This document shows positions 7,691-17,900 of a DNA stretch of 25,623 nucleotides, piece by piece (the first letter of the stretch is position 1; each line of letters opens with the position of its first letter). Below the pieces are notes generated by a model. That model saw nothing but the letters and a program-made list of their open reading frames with translations. It did no database searches and was not told the DNA's origin. The position numbers and the translations under genes are program-made. This DNA comes from a virus, in IMG/VR virus record IMGVR_UViG_3300035693_000027, positions 1 through 25,623 of that record; one strand, written 5' to 3'.

Positions 7691-7945
7691 CATCGACACG
7701 TTGCTCACCGACATCGTTGAGCGGTCGGTTTACGTATTCGTGCCTTCACCAAGCGGACCTGCAGATCCGTGCTCCTGGCGCCCGTGCCGTTCGCGTAACC
7801 AGCTCCCGCGCGAGAGGCCGACGGGCCGGTCCCTTCACCGTTTGATCGCAAGTTCCCCTAACTACCCCGGCGCGGTGACCTCCGGCCGGTTTCCCGGACG
7901 CGGCGCATCTGGCCTTCGAGGTTTGGGCATCGTATGCGAACCCGT

Positions 7946-7979
7946 CGTTCCCTCGTGCCGGGGTATCGTACCAGGAACG
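7946..7979 (-). terminator. Imperfect hairpin after the payload operon
   Basis: CGTTCC (7946-7951) pairs with GGAACG (7974-7979), with an inner GGTA-TCG-TACC hairpin. It begins 4 bases past the stop of the last payload gene. No U-run follows, so this is a weak terminator candidate. Confidence 0.35.
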
Positions 7980-7982
7980 GAA

Positions 7983-8993
7983 CTACTCGAACAGCGCCCG
8001 CATCAGCCGGGTCGTCAGCTCGTCGAGATCGGTGTCCTCGTCGACCGTGAGCAACACCTTCTCGGACTTCGCGACCGGCTCCGGCCCACGCGACGCAGCG
8101 CGCTGTTGTTCGAACTCGACGTACTCACCGGTCCCCGCGTTGTAGGCCGCGAGCTGGTGGTTGTCCCGGGCGTATCGCATCGCTTCGTCCTCGTCTTGGA
8201 TGTTGTGGGAGACGTCCAGGTATAGGCGCCCTCCGTCCACCCATCCTCCCAGGTAGGAGTTCGGCTGTCTCAGATCGTCCCCATGGTCAGTCACGAATCG
8301 ATCGATCTCGTTCTTGATGTTCGTGTGCCAGGGGTTCCCCGGGATCGCTTCCATGGGCTGCTCCGATGCCAGCGACTCGATCGAGACCGACCGCTCCGTA
8401 CCGTACTGCGAGACCATCCAGCCCGTATCCGGCTGGTCCCCGGCCAGCGACAACGAGAACCCGCCGGACCGTAGCGCCGTGTCCCCGAGACCGCCGACCT
8501 CAGCGAACCGGCCGTGCGGATCGCGTGGGTGCAGACGCTCGGTGAAGTCCTTCGAGGCCGCCATCGCGATTACATTCCAGGACGGATACCGTTCAACCAT
8601 GCTCTCGGCCCAGGCCCGTCCCTCCTCGGAAGTAAACGTGCGATGTTGCAGGATCGCATCCGGATGCACCCGGTGATATTCCTCGGCGAGCCGCGTTGCC
8701 GTTCCAGGCTCACGGCTCTCGACCCAGGAAACATCCATCCGTAGCGTTGCCGGATCTCGGTCCAGATGTAACCGACCGATCTCTTGTCCGTCCTGATTGA
8801 ACGCGCGAATCTCCGGAGACTCCCCGTCTCGTTCTATCCTCACGCCGCCCGTCTCTGCAAACCTGCCCTCCGCGTCGCGCGGGTGCAGGTGCTCGGAGAA
8901 GTCCTTGCTCCCGCGCGCTCGCGCGCGAGCCTCGTCCCAGGTTTCGCCCAGGTCGGCGATCGCGGCGGTCTCGGGCTTCAGGATCGAGGTCAT
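7983..8993 (-). CDS. Payload protein with two HPRD motifs, GNAT-like module and an unassigned phage domain
   Basis: A 336-residue protein. A short head (1-29) leads to the first HPRD motif (30-50). Residues 51-142 resemble the GNAT module of the giant polyprotein, sharing DGQEIGRLHLD, EEGRAWAESMV and YPSWNVI, but with a weaker acetyl-CoA loop (REPGTATRL). A second HPRD motif (148-168) separates this from a C-terminal domain (169-336). There, SYLGGWVDGGRLYLDVS (246-262) and ARDNHQLAAYNAGTGEYVE (275-293) form a pattern I associate with phage head-operon accessory proteins of unknown function. ATG 8993 overlaps the preceding stop by 4 bases and has GGAAGG nine bases upstream. It is the last gene of the payload operon. 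Acetyltransferase activity is uncertain given the degenerate loop. Confidence 0.7.
   Translation of the reverse strand: MTSILKPETAAIADLGETWDEARARARGSKDFSEHLHPRDAEGRFAETGGVRIERDGESPEIRAFNQDGQEIGRLHLDRDPATLRMDVSWVESREPGTATRLAEEYHRVHPDAILQHRTFTSEEGRAWAESMVERYPSWNVIAMAASKDFTERLHPRDPHGRFAEVGGLGDTALRSGGFSLSLAGDQPDTGWMVSQYGTERSVSIESLASEQPMEAIPGNPWHTNIKNEIDRFVTDHGDDLRQPNSYLGGWVDGGRLYLDVSHNIQDEDEAMRYARDNHQLAAYNAGTGEYVEFEQQRAASRGPEPVAKSEKVLLTVDEDTDLDELTTRLMRALFE
8490..8552 (-). repeat. HPRD motif, copy 12
   Basis: Encodes LHPRDPHGRFAEVGG with a KDFTER lead (residues 148-168). It lies exactly between the GNAT-like module and the C-terminal domain, showing that the motif marks module borders. Confidence 0.85.
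8844..8906 (-). repeat. HPRD motif, copy 11
   Basis: Encodes KDFSEHLHPRDAEGRFAETGG-type sequence (residues 30-50 of the 336-residue protein), placed just before the GNAT-like module. Confidence 0.85.
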
Positions 8994-9931
8994 CCGAACA
9001 ACCTTCCTTGATTCGGGTCGGGCGTGTCCTGCTCGATCTGGTCGACGATGAGCTGCAGCGCGTCGCGCATGCCGCCGTCGTAGTCATCGATGTCGAACTC
9101 GGGATCCATCACCGTCGTGAACGCCTCTGCGAACGCCTCACCGACCGAGTACCCGGCGTAATCCGAGAGCTGGCTCGTGTTCATCGCGATCGTTTCCTCG
9201 GTGCCGTCACCCAGGATCGCGTCTTTGAACGACTCCGCGAACGCACTGTCGTCCCCGAACTCGTCGTAGCCGATCACACCCATGACGTGGTGGCCGTACT
9301 CGTGCAGCATCGTAGGCGGGAGATCCCCACCACCGACACTGAACCCCGGTGAGGCATCCACCAGCTTGGTCGCAAACTCCGGATCCCCGGCAACCCCGCC
9401 GTAGAGGAAGATCGTGCCCCCGGAATACTGGGCCATGACACCCCTGTCCCGCGGATCATCCCCGACCAGGTCATCAGACCCGATCAGGCGCGAGGCCGCC
9501 ACGATCTCAGGCTCCCCATATGCATCGAAGATCGGCTGCAACCGTGGCTCGGCCAGGAACTCCGCCGCCGCCTGCTCGCACACCGCACGCTGCTTCGGTG
9601 TTACGTCCTCCGGCTTCGCCTCGTCGACATTCATCTTGGCGTAGAAGTCCTCCGGCGAGAGCGGAAACGAATCCTCCGGCGGACCGCCGTGTGCGGCGAG
9701 CAAGCTCCGGTAACGCTCGACACCGCGGGTGAACGTGTCGAACAGATCCCCGAGGTTCGTCGGCGTGTCAAACGGCGCCTCGCCCGCAACCTCGGCGAAC
9801 CGTCCGTGCGAGTCCCGCGGGTGCAACTGCTCCGTGAAGTCCTTCGCGCCCGGCTCGCCGAGGGATGCGATCCACTCGGCGAGGTCGCGGAAGTCCTCGG
9901 GCTTGGCGGGCCGGATCGAGATATCACTCAT
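8990..9931 (-). CDS. Payload protein: HPRD motif plus HExxH metallopeptidase
   Basis: A 313-residue protein. A short leader (MSDISIRPAKPEDF) precedes the HPRD motif at residues 30-50. The remaining 260 residues look like one zinc metallopeptidase domain. TMLHEYGHHVMGV contains HEYGH (210-214), and SVGEAFAEAFTTVMDPEF (262-279) supplies Glu candidates for a third zinc ligand, as in gluzincins. SQYSG-like and FLYGGVAGDPEF segments precede the active site as expected for an upstream beta-sheet. The frame runs open to 10126, but ATG 9931 fits: it overlaps the upstream stop by 8 bases, has a GGGGTG element upstream, and removes an implausible Arg/Ser-rich extension. No signal peptide is present, so it acts in the cytoplasm of the producing or infected cell. 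The peptidase target is unknown. Confidence 0.75.
   Translation of the reverse strand: MSDISIRPAKPEDFRDLAEWIASLGEPGAKDFTEQLHPRDSHGRFAEVAGEAPFDTPTNLGDLFDTFTRGVERYRSLLAAHGGPPEDSFPLSPEDFYAKMNVDEAKPEDVTPKQRAVCEQAAAEFLAEPRLQPIFDAYGEPEIVAASRLIGSDDLVGDDPRDRGVMAQYSGGTIFLYGGVAGDPEFATKLVDASPGFSVGGGDLPPTMLHEYGHHVMGVIGYDEFGDDSAFAESFKDAILGDGTEETIAMNTSQLSDYAGYSVGEAFAEAFTTVMDPEFDIDDYDGGMRDALQLIVDQIEQDTPDPNQGRLFG
9782..9844 (-). repeat. HPRD motif, copy 10
   Basis: Encodes LHPRDSHGRFAEVAG with a KDFTEQ lead (residues 30-50 of the 313-residue peptidase). Confidence 0.85.
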
Positions 9932-10784
9932 GCTGCACCCCGTAGTGCCTGTCGATCGCGTGCCCGACGATGTCGGCGATCTTGCCGTGCTGCCCGGTCG
10001 CGTACTTCCCGAACGCCTGCGCGAGTAGTTCCTCGGGGTTGTCCGCGACGTACTGAGGGTTCCCGACGTAGTCCCCGGTGCTCGCAAACTCGGTGGCGAG
10101 CTGCTTGTGAATCGCCTCGGCATCATTCCCGAACGCTCGACCTATCTCGGCGGAGATGTTCTGCACGAGGTCGGCGACATCCCTCTGTTGCTGGGAGGTT
10201 CTCGCGTTGTACTCCTCCGCGTATCCCGGCGGACGATCGGAGTGTCGGGTGATCGGCGGATCGTTTGCTTTCTCAACCCCGGTCATGTTCAGGAACATTG
10301 CATGCGCGAACTCATGCGCGACGGTGGAAGCCAGTTCGGGATCCTTCCACTTCTCCCCGTACTTCGCGCCGATGTTCGTGAACGCCATCCGCCCCGCAAA
10401 GTCCCACTTTCCCCACGCGCCCTTCAATGTTGTGGCCTTCACCGACGTAATCATCGGGACCACCGCCGGGTACCGTTCTCCGAGATCGTTGAGCGTGTTC
10501 CGCACCGTCGCCTGATCCTCTTCGTCCAACGTGCCGATCGTCATCTTCACACCGGCCATCGGCCCGGCGGAGACCATCAGCCGTGTGTCACCCGTCTCCG
10601 TGAACTGTCCCTCGGCGTCTCGAGGATGCAGGTGCTCGTCGAACGCCTTGGCGCCCGAGCCGAACTTCGCCTCCGCCTCGCGCTGCTCGCGTTCGAGGAT
10701 TGCCTCGACCTCTTCGTCGGTCAGATACTCCGTTGGGTCGTACGCCGGAAGTTTCGTGAAGTCGGTAGGGAGATAGGTCACCAT
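9924..10784 (-). CDS. Payload protein: HPRD motif plus HExxH metallopeptidase, second type
   Basis: A 286-residue protein. The leader (1-45) is acidic and helical (TDEEVEAILEREQREAEAKF), followed by the HPRD motif (46-65). The body carries a zinc-peptidase helix, STVAHEFAHAMF, with HEFAH at 157-161. Downstream, NPEELLAQAFGKYATG (249-264) could give the third ligand and supporting Glu. The sequence around the active site differs from the neighbouring 313-residue peptidase, so the two are not recent duplicates. ATG 10784 overlaps the preceding stop by 7 bases. An in-frame GTG at 10841 exists, but its extension is a low-complexity Gln/Gly run read from the previous gene's Lys-rich tail. No export signal is present. 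Target and timing of action are unknown; delivery with phage DNA is the working idea. Confidence 0.75.
   Translation of the reverse strand: MVTYLPTDFTKLPAYDPTEYLTDEEVEAILEREQREAEAKFGSGAKAFDEHLHPRDAEGQFTETGDTRLMVSAGPMAGVKMTIGTLDEEDQATVRNTLNDLGERYPAVVPMITSVKATTLKGAWGKWDFAGRMAFTNIGAKYGEKWKDPELASTVAHEFAHAMFLNMTGVEKANDPPITRHSDRPPGYAEEYNARTSQQQRDVADLVQNISAEIGRAFGNDAEAIHKQLATEFASTGDYVGNPQYVADNPEELLAQAFGKYATGQHGKIADIVGHAIDRHYGVQHE
10590..10649 (-). repeat. HPRD motif, copy 9
   Basis: Encodes LHPRDAEGQFTETG with a KAFDEH lead (residues 46-65 of the 286-residue peptidase). GRF has become GQF. Confidence 0.8.
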
Positions 10785-11983
10785 TCCAACCAGCTCTTGC
10801 CCTTCTTGGGCTTCTTGACCTTGGCCTTGCCCGTCGGCCACTCCACTCCATCATCCCAGGATATATGCGGGTGTTCCTGGATCTTCTCCCAGAACGCGGC
10901 CTGTGCGACATCGGGCGGCACGTCGTACTCCAGGGCGATCATACGCACCGCCTCCGCCATCGCTACGTACCCAGCACCGAGCACGCGGTTGCCCTTCTTT
11001 ACGGTCCCACCCGTCGAACCAAGGAACGCGATCGCATCAGGTGCCGACACCCCGTAGACCATCTCGACGACCTTGCCCATATGCGTGTCGATCGTGACCT
11101 CGTGCGTCCCGCCTGGATCCATGATGTTGTCGAAGAACGAGCGCGTCTTGTTGTCGTTGAGCACGTCCTCGGGATCGAGCTTGCCCATCATCACGGCCAT
11201 TCCCTTCGCGCCGTTCTGGTTCATGAGCTGGGGCTTCGCCGGTTTCCCCTTCAGCGTCAGCACTGTGTTGTTCCTCGTGTACTCGTCTTTCCACGCCAGG
11301 AACGCCTCCATCGGATCCATGTCGGCGATCACCTGGCCGTCTTCCGTCGTCCCGCGTCCGATGAATCTCGCCATCTCCGAGACGTAACGCTCCTCGCCCT
11401 CGCCAGTCTTCTTGTCCTTCCACACACACTTCGGCGAACAGATCCCGAACGCGGTCGCGATCCGGTCCTTCGAGATCCCGGTCTCGGCGGCAAGATCGGT
11501 CGAGATCTGCGAGGCCGACGGATACCACGACTCGGCGTGGTCGATCGCGTCCTGGTCGACGTATGCGGCCATCTTGTCCCTCAGATCCGTGATGGACACG
11601 CCGTAGTCGTCCATGATCTGAGACCACGTATCGCGTTCATCGGGCGAGAAGTCCTGGATCCGCGACGCGTTCGGCTCAAGGATCCCGGAGACGCCCGCTG
11701 TTTCGGCGAACCGACCATGCGTGTCGCGCGGGTGTTGCGACTCAACGAAGTCCTTGAACGACAGCCCCTTCGGGTTGTGCGCGAGTCCCAGCTCGACGCG
11801 GAGCGTCAGCGGCATCGCCTCGGCGACCGGCAGCGTCAGGAAGTGCTCGAGCGCTGCGGGGCCGCCGATGAACTGCAGGAACTGCCCCATGTCCGTCGGG
11901 TACTCCCACGAGACCGTCTTGATCCAGTCGGCGTTTCGTTGCACACGATCGAGGTAGACGGTCACGGCCATGACCCATCCCAC
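10778..11983 (-). CDS. Payload protein with HPRD motif and endonuclease III-like Asp-Thr-His segment
   Basis: A 401-residue protein. Residues 1-76 form a leader, residues 77-97 the HPRD motif, and about 105-375 one domain with a Lys-rich tail (KVKKPKKGK). Landmarks are HAESWYPSA (149-157), FGICSPKCVWKD (179-190), NDNKTRSFFDNI (276-287) and EVTIDTHMGKVV (295-306). The ITIDTH-type segment recalls the catalytic VDTH of HhH-GPD DNA glycosylases such as endonuclease III, and the order of elements is compatible. The hairpin Gly motif is not evident, so this is a weak inference. Similar proteins of unknown function (I recall a DUF7178-like family, unverified) occur in actinophages. GTG 11983 is chosen because GGAGG lies 7 bases upstream, inside the end of the polyprotein gene; the overlap is 22 bases. 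ATG 11971 is the alternative. Confidence 0.7.
   Translation of the reverse strand: MGWVMAVTVYLDRVQRNADWIKTVSWEYPTDMGQFLQFIGGPAALEHFLTLPVAEAMPLTLRVELGLAHNPKGLSFKDFVESQHPRDTHGRFAETAGVSGILEPNASRIQDFSPDERDTWSQIMDDYGVSITDLRDKMAAYVDQDAIDHAESWYPSASQISTDLAAETGISKDRIATAFGICSPKCVWKDKKTGEGEERYVSEMARFIGRGTTEDGQVIADMDPMEAFLAWKDEYTRNNTVLTLKGKPAKPQLMNQNGAKGMAVMMGKLDPEDVLNDNKTRSFFDNIMDPGGTHEVTIDTHMGKVVEMVYGVSAPDAIAFLGSTGGTVKKGNRVLGAGYVAMAEAVRMIALEYDVPPDVAQAAFWEKIQEHPHISWDDGVEWPTGKAKVKKPKKGKSWLEW
11693..11755 (-). repeat. HPRD motif, copy 8
   Basis: Encodes QHPRDTHGRFAETAG with a KDFVES lead (residues 77-97 of the 401-residue protein). Confidence 0.85.
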
Positions 11984-14900
11984 GGAGAATCCTCCGGATT
12001 AGTAACAGGCGTAACGCGCGCCTCGACAGTTCCACCCGCCACCAGCATCTCGGTCTCCTCCAAACACCCCGGACCGGTGACCGGTATCGAGAAGATCCGA
12101 TCAGCGGGAACTGTCGCTTCGATGATGTACGCCGTTGTTACGTAGTCGCCTCTTCCGGCGTGTGCAAACTTGTACGCCGTCGTGTCGCTCGTCGAGAACG
12201 ACGACAGTGGATTCAAACCTACCTCACGAACCTGCGGATCGGGAGAGTTAGATCCAAACGGATCCTCCGGCCCTTGGTCCGGGTCAAACTCCACACCGCG
12301 GAAGGATGCCACCTCGGTGATTCCACGATCAGCGAGGAACTTCTGCGTGTCGCTGTAGACCTGATCGACATACGCCTTCACTACACGAGAATGCGCCATC
12401 TCGTAGAGACGGTCGATCGTTGAAGCATCGGAGGTGGCGGGATCCAGTCCGAGTATCGCTCCCTCATCCGTCGACCAGGTATCGGCGGGGGATCCCTCGA
12501 AGGCGTCGTAGATGTAGCCCGCGGCGCTGTCCGGGACGCCGAGGTGCTCACCGGCCGCGATCTGCACGGCCCAGGACGTCTGGGAATCATCCGTTGCCGA
12601 TTGCATCCAGGCATCCTGCATCTTCGCCGCAGCCTGACGCCCACCAACCTCCTCGAGCGTCATGCCCTCCTCCAGGCTCAGGTGATCCCACTGGTACCCG
12701 ACTGGATCACCCGCCGTGAGACCGTTCGCATCGAGGTACATGCCCGGAACGAGATCCTGATTCTGTGCTTCCTGCGGATCGTCCGCGCGAATGACGCGCT
12801 GTCCGATCGCACCGAGCTGGGACTTCAGCGCCGGATCCTTCTTCGCGCGCTCGGCGAGCGCCTTGCCGATGTGCACCATGTTCGCGATCTTGGCCGCGAT
12901 TGCAGGATCGTCGGAGAACGGAAGCGTCCGCGCATCCTGAATCAGCGCCTCCCGCAGATCCGAGCCACCCTGTTCGGCGCGATCCGACAGCGTCGGGCTG
13001 AGCGGGGTGAGACCGCCGCCACCTCCGCCTCCGCCTGTGCCAGCTCCGCCCGTCTCTGCCCAACGCCCGAGCCGATCGCGGAGCTGGTCGGGATTGAACT
13101 TCGCGAACGCGCGCGCGAGCGCCTCCGCCTCGGGGTTAGGGTGCGTCCGCTGGAACGTATCGACCTCATCCCAGTACCGTTCCCACACTTCCCGTGGTGC
13201 GGTCTGCTCGGGCTGCGTCGGGAGCAACGCCTGGTCTTCCTCCGAGTAGTAGGTCCGCCAGATGTTCGTCGGATCGTTCGTCATCGACGGGACGGTCTCG
13301 GTCCCAATCACCACGGCCTGCTCGCGATCGAACACGATGAGCTGGTCGCCGCCGGTTGTCGGATCCTCGTTGCCGCCGGAGTGCGCGAAGATCGAGACGC
13401 TGTCATAGCCCGCGGCTTTCAACAGCGTCGTCGTGTCCTCGGCGCTATCAGCGGCACGAAACTCGCTGAGATCCTCGTCATAGATCACCGCATCCGGATC
13501 GATACCGGCCGCCTCGAGCGCCGCCTCGCGGAACTCGCCCGCGCGCGCGAAGTCAGAGGTCACGTTTCCGCGCCAGTCCAACACCAGCGGGTTCTGCGCG
13601 ACCACAACGGTCGAGACCGCGGCGTTTCCCTTGTACTCGTAGAACGCTGCGGTGTCCGGATCGACCGCGAAGTACCGTCCGTACTCGTGCATCGATTGTG
13701 CCGCCGGATTGAACCCGGTGCCCTTGATGCCGTCGACGTTGCTCATCTCGGTCATGTGCACCACGGTCTGCGGGATCTTCGTCCCCGCCGCCTCGGCCCA
13801 GGCGTGGCCCTCCTCCGGCGTCATGTCCGGCTTCCACGTCTTGCGGTAGTCGTCGGCGGCCGTTAATGCCGGGCGGATATCAACGATGGCATCCGACGGC
13901 AGTCCCTCCCAGCCATCGGGGGCGGAACCGTGCGCGGGCTGGATCAGGAACTGATCGTGACCGGAGCCGCCGATCTCATGCTGCGCGCGCTGCTCGCTCA
14001 ACCACTCCTGGGACACCGTGACCCGCAACACCTGCGCGTTCGGCCCCGCTTTCATGATGCCGTAGATCCGTGCGGCCTCCGGCGTCGTCGCCAGCCCGAC
14101 CGCGTTGAAGTCATCCGGCAGGATCTCCCGTCCGCCCACGATCGAGGCCGCGGCGACCGGCGACGTCGAGTGGTACATGACGAAGTCACCCTCCGGCGTT
14201 CGCTCCGGCGGCGTGTCGCCCTCACGCGGCCCCTCTCCCTTGCGCTCGTCGAACGGGAACCCGTCCCAGCCGTGTCCCGCCGTCTCCGCGAAACGCCCGC
14301 GCTCGTCTCGAGGGTGCAGGTGTTCGGTGAACTCCTTGCGCGCGCGGTGTTCGAGGATCGCTTTCGCCAGCTCCATCACGGTGATGTACTGCGGCGGGAT
14401 GTCGCCGTTGACCACAATCGTGCTCGGACTCATCCCGCCTTCGGTCTCGGCCTCGAAGTCGAACAGTCCGATGGCGCTCGCGAGCGCTTCTTCGAGGTTC
14501 GCGTTGGAAACATCCGGCTCCTGGCTGACGAAGGGCTTGAGTCCGTCGGCCGCCATCGCCGCGGTGTCGATCACCAGCACCTGGCCGTAGTAATATTCGG
14601 CCTCATCCGGCTCCGTGCTTGTGTAGACCGCCGCACCCTCGTACCGGTTGGACAACCCGCGCGTCTCCGAGCGCATCTGCAAACCCTCGGACATGATCTC
14701 GGGAATGCGGTCGGGATCCGTGCCGTGATACAGCACGTCGGGCCTCTGCCAGAACTGATCGCTGAACTCCTGATCGTAGTTGGGGTAGTAGTCCGACGCG
14801 TCTTGTTCGCCGACCCAGTCATAGGCGTTGTGCGTCTCAGAGAACGAGTCGTCCCCGCTCCACTCGATCACCGTCGGCTCGCCGCCGTCGACGGGCTGAT

Positions 14901-17900
14901 GCAGATACACCGCGTCAACGCCCGGCGCATCGAACTCGACCTTGATCGCACCGAGCTTCGCGATCGCGGCGCCGACCTCCTCCGGTGTGTCCAGCCCATT
15001 GTCGAGCAGCTCGAGCAGCTCGGCGGGATCATCCGGCAGATCTACCGGGATCGGAACAGCACTGTTCCCGGCCGAGTAACGCTCCGCGACCGTACCCTCC
15101 TGCTCGGCGTGCCCGAAGTACCGGATCTCGACGGGGACGTTCTCCATCCCGAGTTCAACCGCAGCATCGCGCCGGTGATTGCCCTCGCTGATCTTCGGCT
15201 GCTCGCCGTGATCGACCGTGATGAAGATCGGCTGCTTGATGCCGTTGGCCGCGATGTCCTGTTTGAACTTCTCCCAGTCCTCGCCCTGGATGTTGCGATG
15301 GTCGCCGGGCACCTCGCCCATGACACCGCGGAGGTACCGGATCGCCGCCGTCGGGATGTGTCCCTCCTCGATCGCAGTGATGTGTTGCGTGTTACCGACC
15401 TGGCCCTCGTAGTCGGTCCTCGTGAGCGACGAACCGGTCGTATCCGACTCCGACCTGATGACATTCCAGTTCGGGTACTCCCTCACCATCGCTTGTGCCC
15501 ATGCGCGCCCCTCCGCTGTGAAAGGATCGCGGTGTACGAGTAATACATCGGGAGAGTGTTCATGGAGCGCCACCGCCAGTTGAGTGGCTACACCCTGCCC
15601 ACGTAACCTCTCAACAACATCAACCGACTCCACAACAGCTTCGTTCTGGGTACCGACATTCAACCGCAACCGACCAACAACTTCTCCGTCGGAGGCCCGT
15701 GCTACCACGATCGCACGTCCCAGTGCCTCCTCGTACTGCACCCGAAGAGCCGAACCGCCGGTCTCAGCGAACCGTCCGTGCTCGTCTCGAGGGTGCAGAC
15801 GCTCGGTGAACTCGCCCGCCTTCTCGCCGGAGTCGGGCGCCTGCGCGGCGATGAGCATGTGCAGGCACTCGGCGTCCATCCCGATCGTCGCGCCGTCTTC
15901 GGGGTGATCGTCTATCCACGCGCGGACGACGGCGAGCGCACGCTCGGCATCGTCCACGCTCCCGAGCGAAGACATGATGATCGCCTTCACATCATCGGCC
16001 GTCTGCGGCGCGCGGGACTTCTCGTTGGCGGCGGTGGTGTATCCCATCTCCGACCCATGGCCCGTGCCGATGAACACAACGTGCTCGCCGGAAGCCGCGG
16101 TCGCCTTGTCGAGCTTGGCTTGTCGTTCGGGCAGCGGTGTCTGTAGCAGATCGCGTGCCCAGTCGAGCCGATCCGTCCAGGTTTCCTCTTCCTGCGCCGG
16201 ATACTCGAATGGTGGGTTGTACCTCGACAGAAGCAGAGCCTGGTTCACGCCGGTCACATACGCGTTGTAGCTCATGTAGCCGGGCGGAAACTGACCACCG
16301 CTGTAGGGAGACGGCGCGTTCGGACCGTACGCCTTCACCGCCATGAACGCCTCGCGATACGCCTCGGCGACGCCCTCCTCCAGCGGGATGTTGTGGCCCT
16401 TGTAATCCCCCGAATACAGCGTGTGTGACAGCCCGTGCGCCAGCTCGTGGCTCAGGACACCCTGACCGTCCTCGACGTCCTTCGGGTTCAGCACACGGTC
16501 AGTGCCCTCGGGGATGTCCCGCAGGACAGAGTCCCCGATCGCGATCGAGCAGTTCCAGTCCTTGTACGCGGCGACACCGTCTTCCATCGTGTCGAACTTG
16601 ATCGTGCCGCGCCACCGGTTCTTCAGGCCGGAGTCCTTCTCCATCTCGTGGTTCTGGTTGACCGAGTATTCGACCGCGGCGCGCAATCCAGCGATGCCCG
16701 TCACGTCGTCCTGCCAGGACGCCGGATACTCGATCGCATAGACCCGGCCCGATTCGTCGTCGGTGTTGCTGGCGTACACCGCATGCTCCGTCTCGGTACG
16801 CATGTACACCTCTCGTGCGGTCGTGAGACCTCGCACACCTGCAGCGATCCAACCCGGGGGTGTCTCCCACGTTCCCGCGTGCTGCGTTGGTGCGATGTCG
16901 GCGAGCACCCGCCCGTCGTTGAGCCGGATCGTCGCGGTGTCATCGCCCCGGTCGGTGCCGATCCGCATCAGCGTGCCGACGTCGCCGTCGCTCGTCACAA
17001 CGAGATCGCCCTCGTGGAAGTCACCCGCCTGCGCGCCCGCGAGACGCACGACTCCCTGCATCTCCTCTGGTGAGAGGATCCCGACCCGCTCCGGCCCGGA
17101 GTCGGTGTCCTCGAAGACCGCGTTGCCCAGCAGATACCGGGGCACACCGTTCGGGTTACCGGCTGCTGGAGCGCGGAACTCGACCGGAGACATGCCTTCA
17201 GGTAGAACCGGGAGAGCATCCAACGATGCAAGCTGGTCGGCCTGGATCAGTCTGTCTTCGTTGTCGTTGGTGAACCCGTAGCGCCCCGGCTGCTCCTTCG
17301 GGACGAACAGATGGATCCCGTCGTTGTCGACGTGGTCGATCGTGGCGACGATGTACTCAGGTGATCCGGGGCGGGACGGTTCCGACGGACCTTGGTAGTA
17401 CATGGGCACGCTGATGTAGTGCACCTCGTCCCCGACGTGTAGCCCGCGCGCGGCCAGCTCGGCCTCGTGCGCCTGGATCATCCCGGTGGCTTCAGGCTCG
17501 AGCACATCCGCGCCGTCCACCCCCGGCATGAACTGCCCGCCGAGGCCGCCCGGTGTTCCGCGGGGATAGCGCGGGTGCAGGCTCGGAGTGAAGTCCTTGC
17601 CGTTCTTGATCTTCTCGATTGCGCGCGCGTAGTTCGAGTTGTCGAGCGCGGCCCAGTCGTACTCGCCCTTGCGGACATCGTTGGCATATTCCGACAGGTA
17701 CCGGTAGGCCGCGTGCCACGGCTCGTGCACCGCGATGATCTGTTCCGGTGACACGTCTCCGTAGAACGTAACGTCGGACGCACGAGCTTCGAGATCCTCC
17801 GGCTTCTCCCAGTGTCCGATGTCGAGCTGATCGGGCGGCGCCCAGAACTCGACCACCGCGAACTGCGAATCCATCAGCCCGCCATCGGTGACTCGCTGAG

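Larger units (their letters stand above)
7602..7982. other. Intergenic region between payload operon and secreted cassette
   Basis: These 381 bases hold no gene I can support; small frames here lack coding features. They contain an imperfect hairpin next to the upstream gene's stop and a short palindrome at 7677-7690. The region probably ends one transcript and starts the next, but no promoter is clear. Confidence 0.5.

Noticed and set aside
7602-7982. Small protein genes in the 381-base gap
   Set aside because: Short frames on both strands have no Shine-Dalgarno, no domain and biased shadow-like composition.
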